NCBI GenBank assembly: GCA_004292955.1
Contig: RDXX01000040.1
Span: 43,139 to 107,138 of the forward strand
From: Oscillatoriales cyanobacterium
GTDB lineage: Bacteria; Cyanobacteriota; Cyanobacteriia; Cyanobacteriales; Microcoleaceae
Reading direction: 5' to 3'
DNA: 64,000 nt
Positions 17,635-26,793 of the stretch are shown piece by piece; position 1 is the stretch's first letter; every line of letters starts with the position of its first letter. Under the pieces are notes generated by a model. That model searched no databases. It saw only the letters and a program-made list of their open reading frames with translations, and was not told where the DNA came from. The position numbers were made by a program, and so were the translations under genes.

Positions 17635-18027
17635 TCGGAACAGTTGACAGTTGACAGTTGACAGTTGTTGACAGTTGACAGTTGACAGTTGACAGTTGAC
17701 AGTTGACAGTTGATAGTTGACAGTTGGAAGAGGGAGAAAGACATAAACAGCAAGCTTTTTAGCGATCCGTATTGTAGATTTAATTAGGTGGACTTACTTG
17801 TGGGTTCAAATATACAAAGAAACCGGGTTTATACGAAGTTCTGCGGTTGGTAACGAAGAATTTCGGAATAAAGGGGGTTTTTGAAACTCGATCGCGTCCT
17901 GGAAAGATTATGCTCGCTGTTGACCGATCGACCTCTTTTAGGTTAGTTTAAGTAAAATCCTGTTTAATAGAGTTTGCCCGATAAATATCGGTAAATTCGA
18001 TCGCCATATCTGTTCATTTTTTCTTCT
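17635..18027. other. Intergenic region: heptad array, then no recognisable feature
   Basis: The left 90 bp are a (CAGTTGA)n array. The rest (about 17727-18027) contains an AAACCGGGTTT fragment of a dispersed repeat and no gene. Confidence 0.6.
17641..17726. repeat. Heptanucleotide tandem array (CAGTTGA)n
   Basis: About 12 units of CAGTTGA, with one 3-bp phase slip near 17667 and one point variant near 17712. Confidence 0.95.
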
Positions 18028-18327
18028 ATGTCCACACCAACCTTGCGAGTAATCGCGCGCCTCGTAGCCTTTCCCGACAAAGTAGCAGAACTTAAATCTC
18101 TACTTCTGAGCATTATGGAGCCAACTCGCCAAGAAGAAGGCTGCATCAAATACGAACTTCTCCAAAATCAAGCCGATCCTACAGATTTTACCTTCCTTGA
18201 AGAGTGGGAAAGTGCAGCTTTGCTCGAACAGCATCTCGCCTCAACTCACATTCAAGCCGCAGTGAAGAAATTAGACGGTTTAGCAGTTGCGCTTCCAGAT
18301 ATTCGCCGCTATGAATTGTTAGCTTAA
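18028..18327 (+). CDS. ABM-domain (quinol monooxygenase-like) protein
   Basis: A 99-residue dimeric alpha/beta-barrel protein of the antibiotic biosynthesis monooxygenase (ABM/YgiN) superfamily. Typical landmarks are VIARLVAFPDKVAELKSLL at the N-terminus, TRQEEGCIKYELLQNQADP in the middle and FLEEWESAALLEQHLASTH, whose EEW and final His are characteristic. The family covers quinol monooxygenases and small stress-related oxygenases; the substrate is not predictable. Free-standing gene with its own ATG at 18028. Confidence 0.88.
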   Translation: MSTPTLRVIARLVAFPDKVAELKSLLLSIMEPTRQEEGCIKYELLQNQADPTDFTFLEEWESAALLEQHLASTHIQAAVKKLDGLAVALPDIRRYELLA

Positions 18328-18386
18328 TTGGTTTTTAGGTTGAGTTAAATTAATGTCTGCTACATCTTCGATACCCCCTAACAGAT

Positions 18387-18457
18387 AGGTACGTAGTTGG
18401 GATGCGAGCCCTCTTTAGACATACATATAAAGAGGGCTGAAGCCCAACTACGTACCT
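18387..18457. repeat. Palindromic element (GGTACGTAGTTGGG family)
   Basis: AGGTACGTAGTTGGG (18387-18401) pairs with CCCAACTACGTACCT (18443-18457). Inside, AGCCCTCTTTA (18407-18417) pairs with TAAAGAGGGCT (18428-18438). A related unit makes up part of the MITE at 37002-37126. Confidence 0.88.
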
Positions 18458-18544
18458 AAATTTCTATGATGGCTACTATAAAACCCCCTTAATAAAGGTG
18501 GAAGAAGAGTTAGAGTTAAAATTGTAGCAATTTCCGAGATTTTT

Positions 18545-19348
18545 ATGACAGTAGCAACAATCAAGCAGTTATTTACTTATCCAATTAAAGGGCTAACACC
18601 GCAAGCAATGTCGGAGTTTGCTTTAACGAAAGGACATGGTATTAAGGGCGATCGCGCTTTTGCGCTGCTGTTTACAGATTATCTTGAAGGTGCAAAGATG
18701 CCCGCCGATAGCGCGTCTTGGATTAGCAAAAAATATTTGGCGGTTCAAAACGATTGGCCTCTGCTAGCAGCTTTGGAATGCCATTATCAACCGGAAACGG
18801 CTGTTTTAACAGTCAAGCGTCAAGGAGTTGCAGTGTTGTCAGCAGAAACGAACACAACAGCGGGGCGCGATCGCATCAGCACTTTTTTTACCGACTATCT
18901 GGCGGCGACTCAACCAACAAAAGAAGCGAGACACCCGCAGTTTGCACCTTTGCGGTTAATCGGTAACAGTAGTGGGGAAACTCGTTATCCCGATCGAGAA
19001 CCGGTACATATTTCTCTCCTCAGTCAAGCTACACTCGATCGATTAACCGAAGTCGCCCAGCAAAATATAGATGTGGGCAGATTTCGCCCAAACGTTGTGC
19101 TAGAGGGCGTTTCAGCTTGGTCGGAATTTGAGTTAATCGGAAAACAGTTTCAATTAGGTGCAGCACGGATCGAAGTTACAGCACGAATTGGTCGCTGTGT
19201 CAACGTAGAAGTAAATCCACAAACGGGCGATCGAGATATTCCCCTACTCAGTTTACTACAACAACAATTCGGTCACGCACAAACAGGAGTTTTAGCCAAA
19301 ATCATCAACAGCGGTACAGTTAAAATCGGCGATAATTTGAATTCCTAG
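18545..19348 (+). CDS. MOSC domain protein
   Basis: A 267-residue protein with an N-terminal MOSC_N beta-barrel (IKQLFTYPIKGLTPQAMSEF; HGIKGDRAFALLF) and a C-terminal MOSC domain (about 140-265) containing GRFRPNVVLEG and a Cys-containing strand, RIGRCVNVEVNPQTGDRD, which holds the conserved cysteine of molybdenum-cofactor sulfurase-type domains. MOSC proteins handle Moco or act as Moco-dependent reductases (mARC-like). The exact role is unknown here. Single gene. Confidence 0.88.
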   Translation: MTVATIKQLFTYPIKGLTPQAMSEFALTKGHGIKGDRAFALLFTDYLEGAKMPADSASWISKKYLAVQNDWPLLAALECHYQPETAVLTVKRQGVAVLSAETNTTAGRDRISTFFTDYLAATQPTKEARHPQFAPLRLIGNSSGETRYPDREPVHISLLSQATLDRLTEVAQQNIDVGRFRPNVVLEGVSAWSEFELIGKQFQLGAARIEVTARIGRCVNVEVNPQTGDRDIPLLSLLQQQFGHAQTGVLAKIINSGTVKIGDNLNS

Positions 19349-19350
19349 AA

Positions 19351-19434
19351 AACCGGGCAGTTGAAACCGCGTCTATACAGACAAAACCTGCCTCCGCAGG
19401 TTGAATAAAACCGAGCGATTGAAACCGCCGTCTG
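19351..19434. repeat. MITE-like element, GGTTGAAACCGCG family (short copy)
   Basis: A shortened member of the family also found at 20386-20534, 41625-41768 and 51966-52130. It contains GTTGAAACCGCGTCTATACA, an inner hairpin CCTGCctcCGCAGG and a second GATTGAAACCGCC. Confidence 0.8.
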
Positions 19435-19441
19435 ATCTTGT

Positions 19442-19464
19442 GGGGTGGGCATCTTGCCCGCCCC
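19442..19464. terminator. REP-like hairpin between convergent genes
   Basis: GGGGTGGGC-ATCTT-GCCCGCCCC has a 9-bp GC stem. It lies between the convergent MOSC gene and glycosyltransferase-like gene. It belongs to the dispersed GTGGGGTGGGC repeat family and may also stop transcription. Confidence 0.6.
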
Positions 19465-19475
19465 AAATAGGCTGC

Positions 19476-20345
19476 TCACCCTTCCTCCGAAATCCGCACC
19501 TTATTACCAATTAACTTCAGAAAACTCACTCCAAAATGTTGAATTTCCAAAAAATTAGCATAAGCAGGAGTTGACTTATAAACTCTAAAAGTCCGCATAA
19601 TTCCCAAAGTTGCCGCACTCTCCAGCGGGCCAACAAAGCTAGTATCTCTGTCCAAAAAATGAGACTGCTTAGCCCAGTGAGCCATCTGTTCCGCATTCAA
19701 AAAATAGCAACCGGAATGAGGATTCAAAGTCCGCTCAAAAGAGATTGGCTGTTCCATAATTTTCCCTGCCAACTGCGGCTGCTCCTCCACATTTTGAAAT
19801 TTAGCAGTAGCTCCTGGCACTAAATCACCATCAATATATGCTTTAAAAACAGCACCTTGAGGCGATACTTCATAGCGATTGGGTTGCAACAAATTTCCAT
19901 GTCCACCATGATGAGTAAACCAATTTAATTTACTAAAAAACCACGGATCGTGGAGAACTAAATCATCTTCCAAATAACAGAAGTAATCGTATTTGTTAAG
20001 GCAAGAACGCAAAACAGCCTGACACTCAAACCCCAACAGCAGCGGTTCGCATTTGGTAGCGTGGTGCATAAAAGACCTCGGCTGCACAGGTAGTTGAGGC
20101 AAAAGGTGATAACCTTGAGTAGTGCAAACAACAATATCGATTTCGTGCTTTTGAGATTGATTTGCTGGGATAGTGGCACATTCGCCAATGTCAATCATGC
20201 ACTGAGATTTGCCATACAAAGCTTGCAGCGAAGTCACGCAAGCTGTTAAAGCATTGATGCGCGGTTGCGGATCGTTTCGTTGGGAAGCGTGTTTCCCGTC
20301 GCCGCTGGGATTGTAGAAGTGAGCAATAGTGAATAGGATTCGCAT
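19476..20345 (-). CDS. GT-A-type glycosyltransferase-like protein
   Basis: A 289-residue protein that begins MRILFTIAHFYNPSG and has the acidic metal-site signature FCYLEDDLVLHDPWFF (about 116-131), a DxD-like motif of GT-A folds. Later come PHSGCYFLNAEQMAHW (about 210) and FVGPLESAATLGIMRTFRVYKS. These resemble nucleotide-sugar glycosyltransferases that act on surface glycans. No signal peptide. It sits in a glycan cluster next to a methyltransferase-glycosyltransferase fusion on the same strand, with a MITE-like element between them. The acceptor is unknown. Confidence 0.65.
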   Translation of the reverse strand: MRILFTIAHFYNPSGDGKHASQRNDPQPRINALTACVTSLQALYGKSQCMIDIGECATIPANQSQKHEIDIVVCTTQGYHLLPQLPVQPRSFMHHATKCEPLLLGFECQAVLRSCLNKYDYFCYLEDDLVLHDPWFFSKLNWFTHHGGHGNLLQPNRYEVSPQGAVFKAYIDGDLVPGATAKFQNVEEQPQLAGKIMEQPISFERTLNPHSGCYFLNAEQMAHWAKQSHFLDRDTSFVGPLESAATLGIMRTFRVYKSTPAYANFLEIQHFGVSFLKLIGNKVRISEEG

Positions 20346-20385
20346 TTGTGTTTATCAACAATTAAAAATTAAACAATAAAACGGA

Positions 20386-20534
20386 AGACTGGGCGGTTGA
20401 AACCGCGTTTATACAGACAAAACCTGCCTCCGCAGGTTGAAGAGCAATCGGTTTCAACCGTAGGTCAAATCTTCATTCTTGAGTCTGCGGAGGCAGACAT
20501 TGTTTGTGTAGACGCGGTTTCAACCGTACGTCTT
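20386..20534. repeat. MITE-like element, GGTTGAAACCGCG family (full copy)
   Basis: About 149 bp with terminal inverted repeats: AAGACTGGGCGGTTGAAACC at the left and GGTTTCAACCGTACGTCTT at the right. Inner palindromic blocks include CCTGCCTCCGCAGG and TCTGCGGAGGCAGA. Non-coding. Confidence 0.88.
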
Positions 20535-20583
20535 ATCCGATCGCAAGCGTATTGCACAAAAACCCCTATAAATCTTACCGCAT

Positions 20584-22257
20584 TCAGTCGGTAAACAACT
20601 CAGGCAATCGCGATCGCAACTCAGCGTTTAAACGTGGCAACTCATCTCGCATTTGCAAGTACCAGTCTCGGCGCTCGCGGTAGTGTCCGCACAGCAAGCG
20701 GTTGTCGCGCACCCATTCGTAAGCATTCGCGGCTATTTCCTGGCGCATAGAAGTGTCGGAAATCAGCGAATTTAGCTTAGTTTCAAACTCTTTTTCATGT
20801 TTGTAAATCAATCCGGTTTCACCTTCTACTATCGAATCTTCGTACACTGTGGGACTCGCCAAAACCGCTACTCCTCGCGCCGCACATTCAATGAATTTTA
20901 AGTCAGATTTCATTTCGTTAACCGGGTTGACAACGAGCGGCAGCAAAGCTATATCGCAACTGTACATGATTTCTTGATACCGTTCGTAACTGCAAAAAGA
21001 TTCAAATTCCTTTTGCTGTATTTCCAAAGATTCAAAAAATCTGCGATCGTGGATAACTTTAACTCGAATCAGGTGTTTGTGTGCAGCTAAAACTCGATTC
21101 AGTGCTGCCATAATTGGCTGCCAATCATTCTCGCGGTTGAGCGCGCCAAAAAATATTGTGACGGTATGTTCTGCTGGATAGATTCGCGGCGGAGGTAGAT
21201 AGGCTAGTTGATTGGGAAATACGGCAACATTATGATTGTAGTGACGCAAAATTTTGGCTAGCGGTTCTGTTGTAGTTTGAACGCAGTGACAGCCGCGATA
21301 GCTGAGGTAATTATTGTCTGCGTATTCGCGGCGGCGGACGGGATTGTCGTCAATTTCGGCTACTATTAAATAGTCTTGTTTTAGTAGTTCTTTGAGTTTG
21401 GGAATGTAAGCCGGATATTGCATGATTGTCCGTTGCCAGACGAAGACTTTTTCTTCTCCCGGAAACTCGGTAATTAATGCTGCTGTTTTCACTCCCGATA
21501 CGGTGCGGACACCGGGAATTGTGGCGCTAAATTTGTCCGGTTCCAGAACTCGCACGCGATCGCACCCTGTAGGAGCCATAATAATGGTTTGAATCAGCAG
21601 TCTGCGCGGCTGCACGGTCGATTTGGTCGATCGCACAATATAATATTCAGCACCAGTTTCCGTAGCAAAATCGCTGGATTTGAGCTCTAACGCCTTCACC
21701 ATTGGATGCAGCAATTGCTGGAATTGGGCAAAATTTTCGGTTTTGTGTCCCTTCCCTTGCAATTCATAAACCTGCAATCCGGCTTGAGCAAATAATGATT
21801 TAATTCTTTCCAGGGTAAACCAGTGCTGCATCTTGCTGTCGGGATTTTCCCAATGTCCCCGCAACAGATTGACAATGCGCCGCCAGTATTGAACGTTGGG
21901 AATTGTGGCGAAAACTTGCCCCTCCGGCTTTAGCAAAGCACTGTACTGCTGTAGTATCTCCCAGGGGTTTTTGAGATAGGGTAGCAAGTCGCCAAAAATC
22001 AAGCAATCGACAGTTCCGGGTTCGATGTCGAGACTGGCGATCGCAATTTCTTCAATATCGGCTACCGCCACCCAGTTTAGCCGATCGACTGCAATTTTCG
22101 CTTTTTCGCGATCGCATTCAATGCCAATATACTGACAGTGGGGATTGATCAGCTTGTAGTGTTCGCCCCTAGAACCAGTACCGCAGCCAATTTCAACAAT
22201 GACTTTAGCATCCGGCGGTAGCAGCTTGAAGAGGTCGTGGTTGGCGCGATCGATCAC
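20584..22257 (-). CDS. Methyltransferase-glycosyltransferase fusion
   Basis: A 557-residue two-domain protein. Residues about 1-200 are a class I SAM methyltransferase: motif I VIVEIGCGTGSRGEHY (about 19-34), an acidic SAM-binding residue in GIECDREKA, and DCLIFGDLLPYLKNPWEIL. Residues about 215-557 are a GT-B-like glycosyltransferase with the donor-site pattern MKSDLKFIECAARGVAVLASPTVYEDSIV (about 455-485) and GETGLIY. The fusion points to glycan synthesis with methylation of sugar or lipid. The start is GTG at 22257. The domains read through without a break, so it is a real fusion rather than an assembly error. Confidence 0.85.
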   Translation of the reverse strand: MIDRANHDLFKLLPPDAKVIVEIGCGTGSRGEHYKLINPHCQYIGIECDREKAKIAVDRLNWVAVADIEEIAIASLDIEPGTVDCLIFGDLLPYLKNPWEILQQYSALLKPEGQVFATIPNVQYWRRIVNLLRGHWENPDSKMQHWFTLERIKSLFAQAGLQVYELQGKGHKTENFAQFQQLLHPMVKALELKSSDFATETGAEYYIVRSTKSTVQPRRLLIQTIIMAPTGCDRVRVLEPDKFSATIPGVRTVSGVKTAALITEFPGEEKVFVWQRTIMQYPAYIPKLKELLKQDYLIVAEIDDNPVRRREYADNNYLSYRGCHCVQTTTEPLAKILRHYNHNVAVFPNQLAYLPPPRIYPAEHTVTIFFGALNRENDWQPIMAALNRVLAAHKHLIRVKVIHDRRFFESLEIQQKEFESFCSYERYQEIMYSCDIALLPLVVNPVNEMKSDLKFIECAARGVAVLASPTVYEDSIVEGETGLIYKHEKEFETKLNSLISDTSMRQEIAANAYEWVRDNRLLCGHYRERRDWYLQMRDELPRLNAELRSRLPELFTD

Positions 22258-22743
22258 TTTCCCTAAAATTCCTGATTAGTTTGCCGTAAAATAAAGCAGA
22301 GCAATCCATGTCAACAGACCAGCAGACGAAGGTTAGCATGGCGATGCCAGTATACAATGGCGATCGGCACATTTGTCAAGGACTAAATTTTCAGTTATCA
22401 ACTCTTTCTCTTCCCTCTCTTCTCTCACTCTGGGTTCTCTGCGTCCTCTGCGGTTCATTTAAACCTTATTCACCAATCCTGCAAAGATTCCTCCTATATA
22501 TTAGCAAATTTTGAACAAAATCATAATCTACTCTCAACCCCCTATCTCCTTTGTCAGAATCAATATACCTCTTGCATAAGTCTTTGATCGATCCTTCAAC
22601 CGCAGATGTCAGGCAGATAAACACAGATAAACGCCGATGATTTCATGATATTTTCCGATTTTTGCAATCTTGTCTAACACGCTCAATTAATTTAGCTTGT
22701 TTGCTAAAAATAACACAACAATTTGCTCAATACATTAAAAACT
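22258..22743. other. Intergenic region with a glycosyltransferase remnant
   Basis: It contains the GT2 start remnant (22308-about 22385). Low-complexity CT-rich filler and a CAGATAAACACAGATAAACG dispersed repeat (about 22616-22636) follow. No intact gene. Confidence 0.6.
22308..22385 (+). pseudogene. Remnant of a GT2 glycosyltransferase 5' end
   Basis: The first 21 codons read MSTDQQTKVSMAMPVYNGDR, which is the start of a family 2 glycosyltransferase (V-S-x-x-M-P-V-Y-N-G-x-R). The frame then runs into CT-rich non-coding DNA with no GT2 domain behind it. The rest of the gene has been deleted or replaced. Confidence 0.6.
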
Positions 22744-25700
22744 ATGAACTATAATTTAGGACTTAACATCGCCGGCTACATCAACGGCGAATTTGGAATA
22801 GGAGAAGGAGTAAGAGCCAACATCAGAGCCGCAGAAGCCGCCGGAATTACCTTGGCTATCAACAATTTTACCCGCAGTCCCCACCGCAAAAAAGACACCA
22901 CATATCAAAACTTTAGCCCAGACAATCCCCATCCGGTAAATCTAATTCAAGTCAACGCTGATGAAGTTGAAACTTTTATCAAAGATAGAGGTTCCAGCTA
23001 TTTTGAAAATAAATACAATATCGGCTTTTGGGCCTGGGAACTTCCCGCATTTCCCTGCGAATGGCAGCCAGCATTTAATCACTTTCACGAAATCTGGACT
23101 TACAGCAATTCTTGTGCTGAAGCAATTTCTCAAGCTTCGCCAATTCCAGTCATCAAAATCATGCCCAGTATTTTTTTACCTGCACCTTCCCTCAGCAGGG
23201 AAGAACTGCATTTACCTAAATATAAATTTATTTTTCTGTTTGTCTTCGACTTTTGTAGCCGCATCGAACGCAAAAATCCTTTGGCAGTCATCCAAGCATT
23301 TAAAACAGCTTTTGGTGAAGATGACCGCGTATTATTGCTGATCAAATCTTCCAACTCCGACAAAAATCTCAAAGATTTAGAATTGTTGAATTTTGCCATA
23401 GATGATTCTGCAAATATCAGACATCAAGACGGGTATTTATCCAAAGATGAAATCAACGGTTTGCTTTACAGTTGCGATTGTTACGTGTCGCTGCACCGCT
23501 GCGAAGGATTCGGCTTGACAATGGCTGAAGCGATGTTTTATGGTAAGCCTGTAATTGCCACCGGTTATTCATCAAATACAGAATTTATGAATGTTGGGAA
23601 TAGCTTTTTAGTTAAGTATAAGTTAGTCCCAATCGAGGAAGATTGCGGGCCTTATAAAAAAGGCAATGTTTGGGCCGAACCGGATGTCGGACACGCTGCT
23701 GATTTAATGGGCTATGTTTTTAATAATTACCAAGAATCTCAAAAAATTGGAGTGGTAGCTGCTGCGGAAATTCAGACTTTACTCAACCCGCAAGTTACAG
23801 GGAGTAAAATTAGAAAACGTCTCGAATATATTGCCGAGATTACCGATAATTTTCAAAATTTGCCTCTGTCACGAATGGTCAAAGCAGAGCCTGCAAAAAT
23901 TTGGGCCCAATTCAATCAAAATTCCTTGTCATTGCGAGGAACGAAGCAATCTCATCCCCAAGCTGAATTCCGAGAGTCAAACCCACAAATTCAATCAAAA
24001 GTAGAACTGCGAAGCTGGCAGCCTTTGGTAAGCATTTGCATTCCGACGTACAACGGAGAGGCATTTATTGAGGAAACAATCAAAAGCGCGATCGCCCAAA
24101 CTTACCGCAACATAGAACTAATTGTATCCGACGACGGCTCCACAGACCGCACAATTGCGATCGCCCAATCCTTCCAATCGCAAACATCCGCCGACTTCCG
24201 CATCATCCTGCACCGCAACTACGGCTTATCGCAAAACTGGAACTTCTGCATCCAGCAAGCCAAAGGTGAATACATCAAATTTCTGTTTCAAGACGACTTG
24301 CTGGCACCAGAATGTATCGCCAAAATGGTCGCCACCGCCCAACAAAACCCAGACATAGGTATGGTTTTCTCCCCGCGCGGCATCACCATCGCTGAAGATG
24401 AATCTCACCCAATTTTGCGGAAAGCTTCCCAATCAATCAAAGATTTGCACAAAAGTTGGTCGAATTTAAAATCTATTCAGCCCGGAAAAGACTTGCTAGC
24501 AGATGCTAACTGCTTGAACAACCCCATCAACAAAATTGGCGAACCGAGTACCGTATTAATTGCCGCCCGAGTTTTTGGCGAAATAGGATTGTTTGATTCA
24601 GGATTATCTCAGTATGTAGACTTAGATATGTGGTGGCGGATCATGGGAAACTATCACGTCGGGTTTGTAGACGAAAAACTTTCGTCACTGCGGATTCATC
24701 CCGAACAACAAACCTGGAAAAACTTCGCTGCTGGGGAAAATCATAAAGATGTCGTCAGATTTTACAAGAAACTCCTAAATAGTCCTGATTACAGTTTCCT
24801 AAATCAACAAATTAAACAGACAATCCGGCAAAAGTTGGTATCTAGAACCCAGCCTAATATATCTGACTTGTCAGCACTGGTTGAAAAATACAAAAAATTG
24901 CCATCAAACCAGTCTATTCTGGCAAAAATGCGCCAATACCGCCAACAGCTAGCTGAGTATTGGCTGAATTTGACCGCCGAAACATTAGAAACTGCTTACT
25001 CGCAAGCAGCAGGGAAAGCTCATAAATTGCTCCTAGATAGCAGCCTCAAATATGAAAGTTTAACGGAGTCGGAACAAAGTTTTGTCCAGCAGTTATCTTC
25101 TAAACTTGCTGAAGCAGGGGAAGTTGCTGATAAGATTCAATATTCTCTGGCAGCGATGCTGTACTGCGATGCTTATCAGTTGCCGCTAGAGTATAAAAAT
25201 GCAGCAATTCCCCAGTGGTTTTTTGACGATTTTTTGAATTTCCTATTTCAGTCTCCGGCTTGCTTTCAACAAACGGGAGAGGTTGAAAGATATTCTCAAT
25301 ATTTCCAGCAGCTAATCGAGTACGTGTCTGCTAATATCGCCAGTTTTCCAGATTCGGAAGTTTGGCGTTATTTGGCGGCTTTTGTGGCACAAAGTGTTAG
25401 CTTCAAAGCTTTGTATTTAAGTGACAAAAATCTGGTCAATGTCTTGAGCCAGCGAGCTGATATTCTGGAATTTCACTTCAAAAATATTGGCTCTAAAATA
25501 GACTGGAATTTTGCTGATAGATCACCTCGACGAACTAAAGTTAGAGTCGGCTTTTTGCTCTACAAAATTAGTGCTGAATTTGAGACTTTTGCTGCTCTTT
25601 CAGGTTTTGAATATTTAGACAGAGACAAATTTGAAGTTATCGTGTATCATTTCCAGGTACAAGATGAGCAACTGGGGAAATATTGCGAAAGTTGCGCCGA

Positions 25701-26667
25701 CAAGCTAGTCCAACTTTCGGAAGATTTGCCGCAGCAAGTGCAGGAAATTCGATCGCACGATTTAGATATTCTGCTAATTAGCACCAATATCGCCGACACT
25801 TCCGGGCCCAGCGCGCTGCTGTGCTTGCACCGACTGGCGCGGGTGCAAATTGCTACCGCTGCATCCACTCCCGCCACTACCGCAGCCCGCAATATCGATT
25901 GTTTGATTGTCGGAGATTTGACTTTGCCGGCAGATGCACCAGAGTATCGCGAAAAATTAATTACTTTAGAAGGGTCGGGAGTTTGTTTCAGCTATCCTGT
26001 AGAGTTAGCCCCTGCCACCGTTGAACCGACTCGCAGCAGTTGGGGAGCCACCGATGAATCTGTAGTGTTCATGTCCTGTGCTCGGGCTCGGACAATTATC
26101 CCAGAATTGCGAGAAACTTGGGCAAAAATTATTGCGGGTGTACCGAATTCTATTTTAGTTTTGTATCCCTTTCGATCGCGCACCGAAAACTATCCGACGG
26201 TGCCTTTTTACCACCAAATTCGATCGACTTTCGGGGAATTTGGAATTGACAAAAAGCGGGTAGTTGTGATACGAGCGCTATCAAATCGTGCAGATTGCAT
26301 AAAATGTCTGGAATTGGCTGATATATATTTAGACTCCTATCCATACAGCGATGCCGGCCCCTTTGCTGAACCGCTGTTGGCCGGGTTGCCTGTAGTGGCA
26401 AGAAAAGGGCAAAAAACTCGATCGGGACAATTTGCAGCAGTCCTCGAAGAACTACAACTTCCGGAACTGGTAGCACATAGCGAGAACTCTTATATAGAAC
26501 TGAGTACAGCACTGGGAACCAACCCAGAACTGCGCCGGCGCTATCGGGATCGAATCCAGCAAACAATGGCGGCAAATCCCAAAATTCTCGACAGTCGCGC
26601 TTACTCCCATCAAATAGGCAAACTATTTGAAAGGAACCCCGTCTGGATGCAAAGCGTCAAGAAATAG
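22744..26667 (+). CDS. Three-domain glycosyltransferase (GT4-GT2-GT41-like)
   Basis: A very large protein (about 1,307 residues). Residues about 1-385 are a GT4-type transferase (GYINGEFGIGEGVRANIRAA; YSCDCYVSLHRCEGFGLTMAEAM). Residues about 428-700 are a GT2 domain (VSICIPTYNGEAFIEET; ELIVSDDGSTDRT; LFQDDLLAPE). A helical region spans about 700-920. Residues about 930-1300 resemble the catalytic part of O-GlcNAc transferase/SPINDLY (GT41) proteins (KVRVGFLLYKISAEF; YLDSYPYSDAGPFAEPLLAGLPVVA). A dispersed repeat is read in frame at about 395-410 between the first two domains. The ATG at 22744 is preferred over a TTG seven codons upstream because the conserved N-terminus begins there. Probably builds or decorates surface glycans. 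Confidence 0.88.
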   Translation: MNYNLGLNIAGYINGEFGIGEGVRANIRAAEAAGITLAINNFTRSPHRKKDTTYQNFSPDNPHPVNLIQVNADEVETFIKDRGSSYFENKYNIGFWAWELPAFPCEWQPAFNHFHEIWTYSNSCAEAISQASPIPVIKIMPSIFLPAPSLSREELHLPKYKFIFLFVFDFCSRIERKNPLAVIQAFKTAFGEDDRVLLLIKSSNSDKNLKDLELLNFAIDDSANIRHQDGYLSKDEINGLLYSCDCYVSLHRCEGFGLTMAEAMFYGKPVIATGYSSNTEFMNVGNSFLVKYKLVPIEEDCGPYKKGNVWAEPDVGHAADLMGYVFNNYQESQKIGVVAAAEIQTLLNPQVTGSKIRKRLEYIAEITDNFQNLPLSRMVKAEPAKIWAQFNQNSLSLRGTKQSHPQAEFRESNPQIQSKVELRSWQPLVSICIPTYNGEAFIEETIKSAIAQTYRNIELIVSDDGSTDRTIAIAQSFQSQTSADFRIILHRNYGLSQNWNFCIQQAKGEYIKFLFQDDLLAPECIAKMVATAQQNPDIGMVFSPRGITIAEDESHPILRKASQSIKDLHKSWSNLKSIQPGKDLLADANCLNNPINKIGEPSTVLIAARVFGEIGLFDSGLSQYVDLDMWWRIMGNYHVGFVDEKLSSLRIHPEQQTWKNFAAGENHKDVVRFYKKLLNSPDYSFLNQQIKQTIRQKLVSRTQPNISDLSALVEKYKKLPSNQSILAKMRQYRQQLAEYWLNLTAETLETAYSQAAGKAHKLLLDSSLKYESLTESEQSFVQQLSSKLAEAGEVADKIQYSLAAMLYCDAYQLPLEYKNAAIPQWFFDDFLNFLFQSPACFQQTGEVERYSQYFQQLIEYVSANIASFPDSEVWRYLAAFVAQSVSFKALYLSDKNLVNVLSQRADILEFHFKNIGSKIDWNFADRSPRRTKVRVGFLLYKISAEFETFAALSGFEYLDRDKFEVIVYHFQVQDEQLGKYCESCADKLVQLSEDLPQQVQEIRSHDLDILLISTNIADTSGPSALLCLHRLARVQIATAASTPATTAARNIDCLIVGDLTLPADAPEYREKLITLEGSGVCFSYPVELAPATVEPTRSSWGATDESVVFMSCARARTIIPELRETWAKIIAGVPNSILVLYPFRSRTENYPTVPFYHQIRSTFGEFGIDKKRVVVIRALSNRADCIKCLELADIYLDSYPYSDAGPFAEPLLAGLPVVARKGQKTRSGQFAAVLEELQLPELVAHSENSYIELSTALGTNPELRRRYRDRIQQTMAANPKILDSRAYSHQIGKLFERNPVWMQSVKK

Positions 26668-26793
26668 ACAGCTATAGCGCTAGGTTTCTTAACGCTCTGC
26701 TATCATCGGGAGATTGAGGGGTTAGTGGTTGTCGCTCTTTTCCTGCCACAGCTAGATTAAAAGGGGAAGCGCAAGTCAGTTGGAGATTAAAAA

